Below, one piece after another: positions 1 through 6,349 of a stretch of 20,842 nt of DNA. The position numbers were made by a program, and so were the translations under genes. Source of the stretch: Woeseiaceae bacterium (lineage in GTDB: Bacteria; Pseudomonadota; Gammaproteobacteria; Steroidobacterales; Woeseiaceae); assembly GCA_013138675.1 (NCBI GenBank), contig WTCH01000009.1, positions 1-20,842 of the forward strand, read 5' to 3'. The notes below the pieces were generated by a model, which ran no database searches, was not told the origin of the DNA, and saw only the letters and a program-made list of their open reading frames with translations. Every line of letters starts with the position of its first letter. Position 1 is the first letter of the stretch.

Positions 1-500
1 GACGGGCCTGAAGCCTGCCCGCAATCGCCTGGCACAATGTAGTCTACACAAGCTCCGAATCGGCGGCGAAGAACGTAGCGGTTGCGGGCAACGGGTTGCC
101 CTGTGACATTGGCGCTTGTAGATATGATCGGAGAATCAACGGCGTCACAAATTGCGGCGGCTGTCGCGTTTGTCGTTAGCCTGACGGCAATGCTCGTATG
201 GCTGCCCCGGATGAGTGGAGAAACATGCGCTTGTGCGGGCGTTATCCAGGTCGTTGGATGGGATGCGTCGGCTGCAGGGATAGTGCTGGCGTCGGGATCG
301 ACCCAGCTGTCCAGCTGTTCTTTGTTTGAAGCGATCAGGATCAGGCCCATATCCGGATCGCGCTTCTTGATAGCCAGAATTCGTGCGATCGCGGCATTGT
401 CGTCCGGCATACAGCCCAAGCCGTAAACACCTTCGGTCGGGTAGGCGATAACACCGCCGCCAAGCAAGGAATCAGCTGCCTTCGCGATCGAGAGCTTCAT
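1..500 (-). CDS. tsaC: Threonylcarbamoyl-AMP synthase (Sua5/YrdC/YciO family), C-terminus cut by window edge
   Basis: TsaC makes threonylcarbamoyl-adenylate from threonine, bicarbonate and ATP, the first step of t6A formation at position 37 of ANN-decoding tRNAs in the cytoplasm. The visible 166 codons begin MKLSIAKAADSLLGGGVIAY and contain the family landmarks: YPTEGVYGLGC near the N-terminus, the IKKRDPDMGLILIAS segment equivalent to the KxR substrate-binding region, and STSANVTG, the SxN nucleotide-binding motif. E. coli TsaC is about 190 residues, so only some 20 residues are missing at the left edge. The ATG at 498-500 lies 9 nt after the topA stop with no separate Shine-Dalgarno in that gap; a purine-rich AAGAAG from topA's lysine codons sits just upstream, so translation is probably coupled to topA. 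Divergence from E. coli around the TWITPA segment is noticeable. Family assignment is firm; TsaC rather than a YciO-type paralogue rests on length and context. Confidence 0.9.
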   Translation of the reverse strand, partial: MKLSIAKAADSLLGGGVIAYPTEGVYGLGCMPDDNAAIARILAIKKRDPDMGLILIASNKEQLDSWVDPDASTIPAADASHPTTWITPAQAHVSPLIRGSHTSIAVRLTTNATAAAICDAVDSPIISTSANVTGQPVARNRYVLRRRFGACVDYIVPGDCGQASGP

Positions 501-509
501 TACGCCAGA

Positions 510-2912
510 TTACTTCTTCTTAGCTTTTTTCTTCTTGGTCTTTTTCTTAGCAGCTTTCTTCTTCGTGGCCGTCTTCTTGGCTGTTTTCTTCTTCGCTGCC
601 TTCTTTTTGCCACGGCGACCGCGTACAGGCGCAGCCGCAAGCAGCTCGATGCACTCCTCGAGCGTCAGCGACTTGGGCTCGCGATCTTTCGGTACCTTCG
701 CGTTCTTCGTCTTGTCAGTGATGTACGGACCGTAGCGCCCGTTGAGGACCTGAATTCCCTGCTCTTCAAAATCCTGGATGAGTCGGTTGGCGTCCTCTAT
801 CTTCTTCGCTTCGATAAGTTCGAGTGCGCGTGGCAGTTCGACCGTGTAAGGGTCGTCTTCCTTCATGGAAACGTACTTGTCGCCGTAACGAACGTACGGG
901 CCAAACCGACCGACGCTCGCAGATACCGGCAGCCCGTCGGGCGTCTCGCCAAGTTTACGTGGCAGCTTGAAGAGCTCAAGTGCCTCTTCCATCGTTATCT
1001 CGTTCATCTTCTGGCCTGGACGCAGACCCGCGAATTTCGGCTTCTCTTCGTCGTCCTTGGTGCCAATCTGTACGAACGGTCCATACCGACCCATGCGAAC
1101 AGTCATCGGTTTGCCACTCTTGGGATCTGTACCGAGTTCACGCGCTTGTGCGACCTGCTCGCGGGTAACCGACTCTTCCTTGTCGTCACAAAGACGCTTG
1201 AACGGTTTCCAGAAATTGTCGAGCAACGGCACCCAGTCTTTGTGTCCAAGCGAAACCTCATCGAGGTCGTCTTCAAGCTTGGCAGTGAAGTCGTAATCGA
1301 CATACTGGGCGAAATGGTCCGTCAGAAACCCGTTAACGATGCGGCCGATGTCGGTCGGGTAGAATCGTTTGCTCTCGATCTCGACGTACTCGCGATTCTT
1401 CAGCGTCACGATAATGCTTGCATAGGTCGACGGTCGGCCGATGCCGTACTCTTCGAGCGTTTTAACAAGGCTCGCTTCGGTGAAGCGCGGCGGTGGCTCC
1501 GTGAAATGTTGTTCGGGCCGCAACACATCAAGGCTGATCGTGTCACCTTCCTCAATGTTGGGCAGCAGGCGATCACCATCATCGTCCTTGTTGCTGTCGT
1601 CCTGGCTTTCTTTATAGACGGCCATGAAACCTGGCTCGACAAGAATAGAGCCGTTAGCGCGCAGGCGGTGGCCGTCTTCCTCGGGGCCTGCTGCAAGCTC
1701 GATGGCCACGGTGTCGAATACAGCTGGCACCATCTGGCAGGCCATTGTGCGCTTCCAGATCAGTGAGTAAAGCTTGAACTGATCCTCGTCGAGCGCGTCC
1801 TTTATCGACTCCGGTGTCAGTGCGGCCGACGTTGGGCGAATCGCTTCGTGGGCTTCCTGTGCATTCTTCGCCTTCGTTTTGAACGCGCGTGGTTCGTCAG
1901 GAACGTTCTCTGCACCGTAGCGCTCTGCGATGACTTCGCGAATTTCTTCGACCGCTACAGCGGCGAGCGTAACGGAGTCGGTCCGCATGTAGGAAATCAG
2001 GCCAACGTTGCCTTCTCCTGGCAGCTCGATGCCCTCGTATAACTTCTGCGCGACGCGCATCGTCCATTGCGTATTGAAGCCGAGCTTGCGCGAGGACTCC
2101 TGTTGCAGCGTCGATGTCGTGAAGGGTGCGGCCGGATTACGGCGGCGCTGCCGTTTTGAAACGCTGACCGTAGTCAGTTTGCCGTCGGCCGCATCGAGAA
2201 TCGTTTTCTCGACGGCGCGCGCCGAGGTTTCGTCTTCGAAACTGAACTGTTCGACCTTATCGCCACCATACAAAACCAGGCGCGAGGCGAACGGCTGTTC
2301 TTCTTTGCTGACGTCTGCCTCGATTGTCCAGTACTCGCGGGCCTTGAACGCCTCAATCTCCAGTTCGCGTTCGACGATCATGCGCAAAGCGGGACTCTGC
2401 ACGCGCCCGGCCGACAAACCACGTTGCACTTTCTTCCACAACAACGGTGACAGGTTGAAGCCGACGAGGTAGTCGAGCGCGCGGCGGGCCTGTTGCGCCC
2501 CAACAAGATCGTTGGACAGGTCGCGCGGATTGTCGATGGCCTCCTGCACGGCGGTCTTGGTGATCTCGTGGAACACCACGCGGTGAACGGATTTGCCGTT
2601 CAGGGCGTCTTTTTCCTTGAGCAGCTCGATAAGGTGCCAGGAAATCGCCTCTCCCTCGCGATCCGGGTCAGTTGCGAGGTACAGTGCGTCTGCTTTCTTG
2701 AGCGCCTTGATGATCGCCTTGACGTGCTTTTCGTTTCGCTCGATGACCTGGTATTTCATCGCAAAGTCATTGTCGGGATCGACAGCGCCAACCTTGGGAA
2801 CCAGGTCGCGTACGTGCCCGTATGAGGCAAGGACGTCAAAATCCTTACCCAGGTACTTGCTGATCGTCTTCGCCTTGGCAGGCGACTCAACAATGACGAG
2901 ATTTTTGGACAT
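510..2912 (-). CDS. topA: DNA topoisomerase I (type IA), zinc-finger-free, lysine-rich tail
   Basis: Relaxes negatively supercoiled DNA by single-strand cleavage and passage. The 800-residue protein opens with the Toprim fold: VESPAKAKTI (E9) and TDPDREGE at 81-88 giving the acidic metal-binding D82/D84. SAGRVQSPAL lies at 168-177, and the active-site tyrosine is Y308 in GLISYMRTDS. After the core come three topoisomerase C-terminal repeats (GRYGPFVQIG, GRFGPYVRYG, GRYGPYITD), then a tail of about 35 residues that is nearly all lysine, alanine and threonine. The four-cysteine zinc ribbons of the E. coli enzyme (865 aa) are absent: the few cysteines never form CxxC pairs. This architecture is the type known from actinobacteria and some gammaproteobacteria. 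The ATG at 2912 matches the family N-terminus but has no clear Shine-Dalgarno. A TTGACA promoter lies upstream, and tsaC follows 9 nt after the stop, suggesting a topA-tsaC transcript. Confidence 0.97.
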   Translation of the reverse strand: MSKNLVIVESPAKAKTISKYLGKDFDVLASYGHVRDLVPKVGAVDPDNDFAMKYQVIERNEKHVKAIIKALKKADALYLATDPDREGEAISWHLIELLKEKDALNGKSVHRVVFHEITKTAVQEAIDNPRDLSNDLVGAQQARRALDYLVGFNLSPLLWKKVQRGLSAGRVQSPALRMIVERELEIEAFKAREYWTIEADVSKEEQPFASRLVLYGGDKVEQFSFEDETSARAVEKTILDAADGKLTTVSVSKRQRRRNPAAPFTTSTLQQESSRKLGFNTQWTMRVAQKLYEGIELPGEGNVGLISYMRTDSVTLAAVAVEEIREVIAERYGAENVPDEPRAFKTKAKNAQEAHEAIRPTSAALTPESIKDALDEDQFKLYSLIWKRTMACQMVPAVFDTVAIELAAGPEEDGHRLRANGSILVEPGFMAVYKESQDDSNKDDDGDRLLPNIEEGDTISLDVLRPEQHFTEPPPRFTEASLVKTLEEYGIGRPSTYASIIVTLKNREYVEIESKRFYPTDIGRIVNGFLTDHFAQYVDYDFTAKLEDDLDEVSLGHKDWVPLLDNFWKPFKRLCDDKEESVTREQVAQARELGTDPKSGKPMTVRMGRYGPFVQIGTKDDEEKPKFAGLRPGQKMNEITMEEALELFKLPRKLGETPDGLPVSASVGRFGPYVRYGDKYVSMKEDDPYTVELPRALELIEAKKIEDANRLIQDFEEQGIQVLNGRYGPYITDKTKNAKVPKDREPKSLTLEECIELLAAAPVRGRRGKKKAAKKKTAKKTATKKKAAKKKTKKKKAKKK

Positions 2913-2926
2913 AGTTAGGAGTGCTC

Positions 2927-2959
2927 AAAACCAAACAACCGCGGACAGTGCCGCGGTTG
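2927..2959 (-). terminator. Intrinsic terminator after smg
   Basis: Read on the minus strand, a perfect 9-bp stem CAACCGCGG / CCGCGGTTG (2959-2951 with 2944-2936) encloses a 6-nt loop and is followed by TTTGGTTTTG. It sits 33 nt after the smg stop and 24 nt before the topA start, so it should separate dprA-smg transcription from topA. The T tract is interrupted by GG, so termination may be partial. Confidence 0.7.
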
Positions 2960-2987
2960 AATACAATGCCGAGTGCCAGCGTGTCAA
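2960..2987 (-). promoter_or_regulatory. Candidate sigma-70 promoter for topA
   Basis: On the minus strand a perfect -35 TTGACA (2987-2982) is followed by 16 nt and TGTATT (2965-2960), matching the -10 consensus at 4 of 6 positions. The -35 lies 5 nt beyond the smg stop codon. Transcription would begin around 2953, inside the first arm of the downstream hairpin, so transcripts from this promoter should not form the full terminator stem while read-through from smg would. Confidence 0.5.
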
Positions 2988-2992
2988 GGAAA

Positions 2993-3469
2993 TCAGTGAA
3001 TGGACCCCGTACTTTCCTCGAATACCAGGTCCTCCATCCTCGCGTAGGCGAGCTCCTGGCCGGGCTGGCTGAAGAGCACCATCAGTACGACCCACTTGAT
3101 CTGTTCGACGTCGATATCCGCTGATTCCAGCGCAAGCAGGCGGTCCACGAGAATTTCTCGTTGTTGTGGTGACAGGATGCCGATCTGCTCGATATAGGAA
3201 ATGTAGCCGCGGCAGGCAGTATCGAGGCGTTCTTGCTCAACGTCGTTGTAAATACGAGAGCCGTGAGACGTTTGCGCGTGAAACGCGAGCCCGTCCTGGT
3301 GGTCGGTGAGGCCGTCCAACCAGTCTAGTGCGCGATCAATCTCGGGGTCGCCAAAGCCTGCCCGCGAAAGTTCATCTCGCAGTTCGTTCTGATCGGCTTC
3401 GGGTTCATCTTCCGTGTCGACGTAGGTCTCAAACAGGTACATGAGTACGTCGAGTACATTTTCATTCAT
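2993..3469 (-). CDS. smg: Smg family protein (DUF494)
   Basis: A 158-residue acidic helical protein beginning MNENVLDVLMYLFETYVDTE, closely resembling the E. coli Smg N-terminus (FDVLMYLFETYI). The conserved stretches FGDPEIDRALDWLDGL and QIGILSPQQREILVDRLLAL are also visible. The molecular function of Smg is not established; it is known as a small conserved neighbour of dprA/smf, topA and def in gammaproteobacteria. The reading frame extends upstream to a TTG at 3496, but the ATG at 3469 gives the family length (E. coli 157 aa), has AGGGAG 11 nt upstream, and needs no rare start. It lies 35 nt after the dprA stop without an intervening terminator, so dprA and smg are probably co-transcribed. 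An intrinsic terminator follows it. Confidence 0.9.
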   Translation of the reverse strand: MNENVLDVLMYLFETYVDTEDEPEADQNELRDELSRAGFGDPEIDRALDWLDGLTDHQDGLAFHAQTSHGSRIYNDVEQERLDTACRGYISYIEQIGILSPQQREILVDRLLALESADIDVEQIKWVVLMVLFSQPGQELAYARMEDLVFEESTGSIH

Positions 3470-3504
3470 TCCTGGAACAGCTCCCTTCGTTTCCAATCCA
3501 GCGT

Positions 3505-4416
3505 CTATCGGTTCAACAGCGAGTATCGTCCACCGGACAGTGATTCGACCTCTCCCTGCAGCTCCAGGATAAGAAGCATGGAGGAAACCTGGTCGATCGT
3601 CAATCCAGAGTCCTTGGCAAGCTCGTCGATACTGATCGGATCGTGGCTTATGTACTTTTTGAGGTGCCTGTACTCATCGTCGTCGTGCTCGGGTGGGTCA
3701 TCGTTCGTCGTTGATTCCAAAGAATTTTGCAGCAGATGTGATGACAGGGGCGCAAGTTCATTGACGATATCTTCGGCAGTCTCGACGAGTTTTGCACCCT
3801 GGCGAATTAGCTTATGACAACCACGTGCGAGTGGATTATGGATAGAACCCGGCAACGCGAAAACCTCACGTCCCTGGTCGCCCGCGTATCTCGCGGTTAT
3901 CAACGAGCCGCTGCGTCGAGCCGCCTCGACGACAAGCGTGCCGAGGCTCACGCCACTGATCAGCCGGTTGCGCTGCGGAAACAGTGTCTTGTGCGGGTGT
4001 GTACCCAGCGGAAATTCACTGACGAGCGCACCCTGAGCGGCGATCTCGTGAGCAAGGTCCTTATTCGCTGCCGGGTACACGCGGTCGATGCCATGGCCCA
4101 GGAACGCAACCGTTGCGGCGCCGGCATCGAGTGCACCGCGATGCGCGGCTGTATCGATGCCCTCGGCCAGACCACTGACGATGCAAAAGCCGGCAGCCCC
4201 CAGGTGTCGCGCAAACTCGAATGCATTGCGAGCGCCGGCCTGGGTCGGGTTGCGGCTGCCGACGATCGCCAGCGCTGGCATGTGCAGCAAGCCGGGGTCG
4301 CCTTTTAGATAGAGACGCTCCGGCGGTCTCGGAATCTGTTCGAGAAGCTCGGGGTAGTTTTCATCGCCTCTGGCAATGATGTGGTTGCCGCTCAACTGCA
4401 GCCATTCGTCATCCAT
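3505..4416 (-). CDS. dprA: DNA processing protein DprA (Smf), lacking the N-terminal SAM/HhH-like domain
   Basis: DprA binds incoming single-stranded DNA during transformation and loads RecA. The 303-residue protein has the Rossmann-like core with LAIVGSRNPT (49-58), SGLAEGIDTAAH (81-92) and the DNA-contacting LFPQRNRLISG (145-155). A linker rich in Asp/Glu follows, then a winged-helix (DML1-type) C-terminus ending GGRYSLLNR. Most gammaproteobacterial DprA proteins are about 360-380 residues and begin with a SAM/helix-hairpin-helix-like domain of 60-80 residues. That part is missing here: the protein starts at MDDEWLQLSGNH, and an in-frame TAG stands four codons upstream of the ATG, so it is not a start-choice artefact. 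Short DprA proteins without this domain exist (for example in Helicobacter), so it may be functional. The start codon follows the T tract of the lysM-gene terminator by only about 11 nt and has only a poorly spaced AGG as ribosome site. Smg is the next gene. Confidence 0.93.
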   Translation of the reverse strand: MDDEWLQLSGNHIIARGDENYPELLEQIPRPPERLYLKGDPGLLHMPALAIVGSRNPTQAGARNAFEFARHLGAAGFCIVSGLAEGIDTAAHRGALDAGAATVAFLGHGIDRVYPAANKDLAHEIAAQGALVSEFPLGTHPHKTLFPQRNRLISGVSLGTLVVEAARRSGSLITARYAGDQGREVFALPGSIHNPLARGCHKLIRQGAKLVETAEDIVNELAPLSSHLLQNSLESTTNDDPPEHDDDEYRHLKKYISHDPISIDELAKDSGLTIDQVSSMLLILELQGEVESLSGGRYSLLNR

Positions 4417-4427
4417 ACCTGCAGTCT

Positions 4428-4454
4428 AAAAAAAACGGCGCCCGAAAGCGCCGT
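4428..4454 (-). terminator. Intrinsic terminator after the LysM gene
   Basis: Minus-strand reading gives a 7-bp stem ACGGCGC / GCGCCGT (4454-4448 with 4441-4435), a 6-nt loop, and eight uninterrupted T residues (4435-4428), a textbook Rho-independent terminator 25 nt after the LysM-gene stop. The opposite strand has only a short T run, so it is mainly unidirectional. It ends 11 nt before the dprA start codon, leaving no room for a promoter between them. Confidence 0.88.
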
Positions 4455-4479
4455 CTTTAATTCATCGTGAGGTGAAGAA

Positions 4480-5535
4480 TCAGGTCGGGTTACGCACATA
4501 ATCCAGCGTATGGATGGCCTGTGTTGCCTCCATCACGAGTCCGTAGGAGATGCGATCGTAGACCTTGAACACCATGAGCGTTCCAGCCATCTCGTCAGGC
4601 AGGCGGACGTTGCCACCTGCGACGCGATCCTTGACGGCGCCACCACGTTGCCAGGCCGTCAGTACGTCACCAACACCGAGGCCGTGGTTCGAACCACGGT
4701 TCATGACGACGACCATGTACTGGCCGATCTGCGTAACCCCGCCTACGACGGCAATGATCTGGCCGTCGATGTCGCTCGATGGTGCTTTCGGGAAGAAATT
4801 CAGCGGAATCTCGACCGAGGTCGGTATCAGGCGATCACCGGCCTTGGCTTCCTGTTTCGACGACGTGAGTGCCATAGATGACGGATCGCCGCTCGTACGC
4901 ATCGTGCCAGCGCCTATCTCGATACCCTGGTAACCAATGAGGTCATTGTTTTCCGGGTCCACCAGCTTGTCACCGATATGAACCACGTTGTATCGCTCGC
5001 CCGGTTGCGCACTCGTGCCACGCACGTAGACAATATTGCCAGCGGCTGCAATGAGATGGTCACCCTTGGTGGACAGCAGATACGGCAGGGAATCGACCTC
5101 ATTACGCTCGATGACGACGCCTCGACTCAGGAACGCCGAGATCGAGTCATAAGACACACTCGTGATCGCTTCGGTCAGCGGCGTAGCGCGGGCTTCGGGC
5201 GACAGGCGAAAGCTTCCGGCCTGGCCGACTGTGACGCGGGGTGCGCCGTCGACGTAGACCAATGCGAGCGTATCACCCGGATAAATAAGGTGTGGATTCT
5301 CGACCTGGGGATTGACGTACCAGATTTCGGGCCAATACCAGGGGTCCTGGAGAAACGTGGCGGCGATATCCCAGAGAGTGTCGCCAACCTGAACGACATA
5401 TTCATCGGGGGCGTCTGCGGCCAGGCGCGCACTTCCCTGCGAAAACGCAGTGAGCGTGCCCAAAGTAAGTGATGCGATGAGCGCAACAGCAGTCATCCGG
5501 AGGCGGTTATTCAGGCAATATTTGCTGAGGGACAT
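4480..5535 (-). CDS. Exported LysM peptidoglycan-binding protein
   Basis: A 351-residue exported protein. Residues 1-33 form a signal peptide: charged start, then hydrophobic MTAVALIASLTLGTLTAFS. A single LysM domain covers about 46-93 (YVVQVGDTLWDIAATFLQDP to YPGDTLALV), with the tryptophan-rich insert WYWPEIWYVNP typical of this family; LysM binds glycan chains of peptidoglycan. The remaining 250 residues are beta-rich and of unknown function. The same gene stands between dprA and def in Pseudomonas (divergent from def), as here. The ATG at 5535 was preferred over the upstream in-frame ATG at 5568 because GAGGA lies 5 nt before it and the signal peptide then begins properly. The gene is followed by a strong terminator. 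A catalytic role is not evident; cell-wall association is inferred from LysM. Confidence 0.88.
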   Translation of the reverse strand: MSLSKYCLNNRLRMTAVALIASLTLGTLTAFSQGSARLAADAPDEYVVQVGDTLWDIAATFLQDPWYWPEIWYVNPQVENPHLIYPGDTLALVYVDGAPRVTVGQAGSFRLSPEARATPLTEAITSVSYDSISAFLSRGVVIERNEVDSLPYLLSTKGDHLIAAAGNIVYVRGTSAQPGERYNVVHIGDKLVDPENNDLIGYQGIEIGAGTMRTSGDPSSMALTSSKQEAKAGDRLIPTSVEIPLNFFPKAPSSDIDGQIIAVVGGVTQIGQYMVVVMNRGSNHGLGVGDVLTAWQRGGAVKDRVAGGNVRLPDEMAGTLMVFKVYDRISYGLVMEATQAIHTLDYVRNPT

Positions 5536-5556
5536 AATTTCCTCGTGCTCCATACA

Positions 5557-5570
5557 AGGTGCAAGCACCT
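5557..5570. promoter_or_regulatory. 14-bp near-perfect palindrome in the LysM/def divergent region
   Basis: AGGTGC AA GCACCT is a perfect 6-bp inverted repeat with a 2-nt centre; flanking ACA/TGT bases almost extend it. For the minus-strand LysM transcript it would be a hairpin in the leader, about 12 nt before the Shine-Dalgarno. For the plus-strand promoter it covers the -35 region. It could be a dimeric operator or an RNA hairpin; no cognate regulator is identified. Confidence 0.4.
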
Positions 5571-5585
5571 GTGGCTTTTTAGCGT

Positions 5586-5595
5586 TGCTATAATA
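5586..5595. promoter_or_regulatory. Two-faced -10 element between the LysM gene and def
   Basis: The plus strand carries TGCTATAAT (5586-5594): a perfect TATAAT with the extended -10 TG, pointing toward def with a start near 5601. The minus strand of the same bases reads TATTAT (5595-5590), a 5 of 6 match pointing toward the LysM gene with a start near 5583 and a leader of about 48 nt. No convincing -35 is visible on either strand, so the extended -10 makes the plus-strand promoter the stronger candidate. The def leader would then be about 170 nt. The rest of the 235-nt divergent gap (5536-5770) shows no other clear signal. Confidence 0.5.
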
Positions 5596-5770
5596 TGTCG
5601 TTCCGGCGCCGAAGAGACTGCTAAATACGTCACACTTCCGGCCCCAAACACCTGATAAAAGGCGATTTTTCTGGCGGCATTGTCTGTCATCTTATTCAAT
5701 AAAGTCAAACATTTAGGTCGCTTTTCAGGCAATTTACACGAATAACCCGCAGATTGGCCTTTACTAAATT

Positions 5771-6292
5771 ATGGCAAAACTAACAATTTTGGAGTTTCCG
5801 GATCCAAGGCTCCGGACCAGGGCTTCACCGGTCGAAACCGTCGATGACGGGCTAAAAAGCCTGATCGACGACCTGTTCGAGACGATGTATGAAGCGCCCG
5901 GCATCGGCCTGGCCGCGACGCAGGTCAATGTGCACAAGCGCGTGCTCGTTGCGGACGTCAGTGCCGACAAGAGTGAGCCTTATGCACTGATCAACCCGGT
6001 TATTCTTGAGAAAGACGGCGTAACCACGACCGAAGAAGGTTGCCTGTCAGTGCCCGGCTACTATGAAGAGGTCGAACGCGCCGAGCATATTCGTGTGAAG
6101 TTTATTGATCGACTTGGTGATGACGTCGAAATGGAGGCCGAGGGTCTTCTCGCGGTCTGCATCCAGCACGAGATGGATCACCTCGAAGGCAAGTTGTTCG
6201 TTGATTACCTTTCAGAGGCGAAACGTTCCCGCATTCGCAAGAAGCTGGCCAAGGAGCAGCGTTACCGCAGCGCCGATGCAGTAGCCTTGTAG
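5771..6292 (+). CDS. def: Peptide deformylase
   Basis: Metalloenzyme removing the N-formyl group from nascent chains at the ribosome exit. All three class signatures are present in the 173-residue protein: GIGLAATQ (44-51, with Q51), EGCLS (89-93, metal ligand C91) and QHEMDH (132-137, ligands H133 and H137, catalytic E134). The length and the basic C-terminal helix (KRSRIRKKLAKEQR) match the E. coli enzyme (169 aa), whose tail contacts the ribosome. The ATG at 5771 gives the exact family start MAKLTILEFPDPRLR, but no Shine-Dalgarno precedes it: the upstream bases are AT-rich TTTACTAAATT. The TAG stop at 6290-6292 lies inside the GTAG tetranucleotide of the REP-type element downstream. fmt follows 57 nt later, the standard def-fmt pairing of opposing formyl-handling enzymes. 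Confidence 0.98.
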   Translation: MAKLTILEFPDPRLRTRASPVETVDDGLKSLIDDLFETMYEAPGIGLAATQVNVHKRVLVADVSADKSEPYALINPVILEKDGVTTTEEGCLSVPGYYEEVERAEHIRVKFIDRLGDDVEMEAEGLLAVCIQHEMDHLEGKLFVDYLSEAKRSRIRKKLAKEQRYRSADAVAL

Positions 6293-6339
6293 GAGGGCCT
6301 TTAGGCCCGAATCATTCGGCCCTAAAGGGCCTCCTACAA
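6287..6339. repeat. REPIN: inverted pair of GTAG-type REP elements in the def-fmt gap
   Basis: Two 24-nt units face each other with a single base (6313) between them: 6289-6312 on the plus strand and 6337-6314 on the minus strand. Each starts GTAGGAGG, has a CCTTTAGG core and ends CCGAAT. Inside each unit positions 7-20 form a 6-bp hairpin. The units differ only at positions 9 and 18, G/C in the left and C/G in the right, an exchange that keeps base pairing within each unit. Flanking TT/AA extend the outer repeat by 2 bp. GTAG plus an imperfect palindrome, doubled head to head, is the known architecture of REP/REPIN elements mobilised by RAYT (TnpA-REP) transposases; no RAYT gene is in this window. 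Confidence 0.85.
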
Positions 6340-6349
6340 AGAAATAGCC

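Noticed and set aside
38..51. Palindrome TGTAGTCTACA
   Set aside because: Within tsaC coding sequence and short; GTAG/CTAC ends recall REP but there is no GC-rich palindrome attached.
82..426. Plus-strand frame of 114 codons at the left edge
   Set aside because: Antisense to tsaC, whose minus-strand translation carries the family motifs throughout this interval.
1146..1766. 206-codon plus-strand frame opposite topA
   Set aside because: Fully inside the conserved topA core on the other strand; no ribosome site and no domain.
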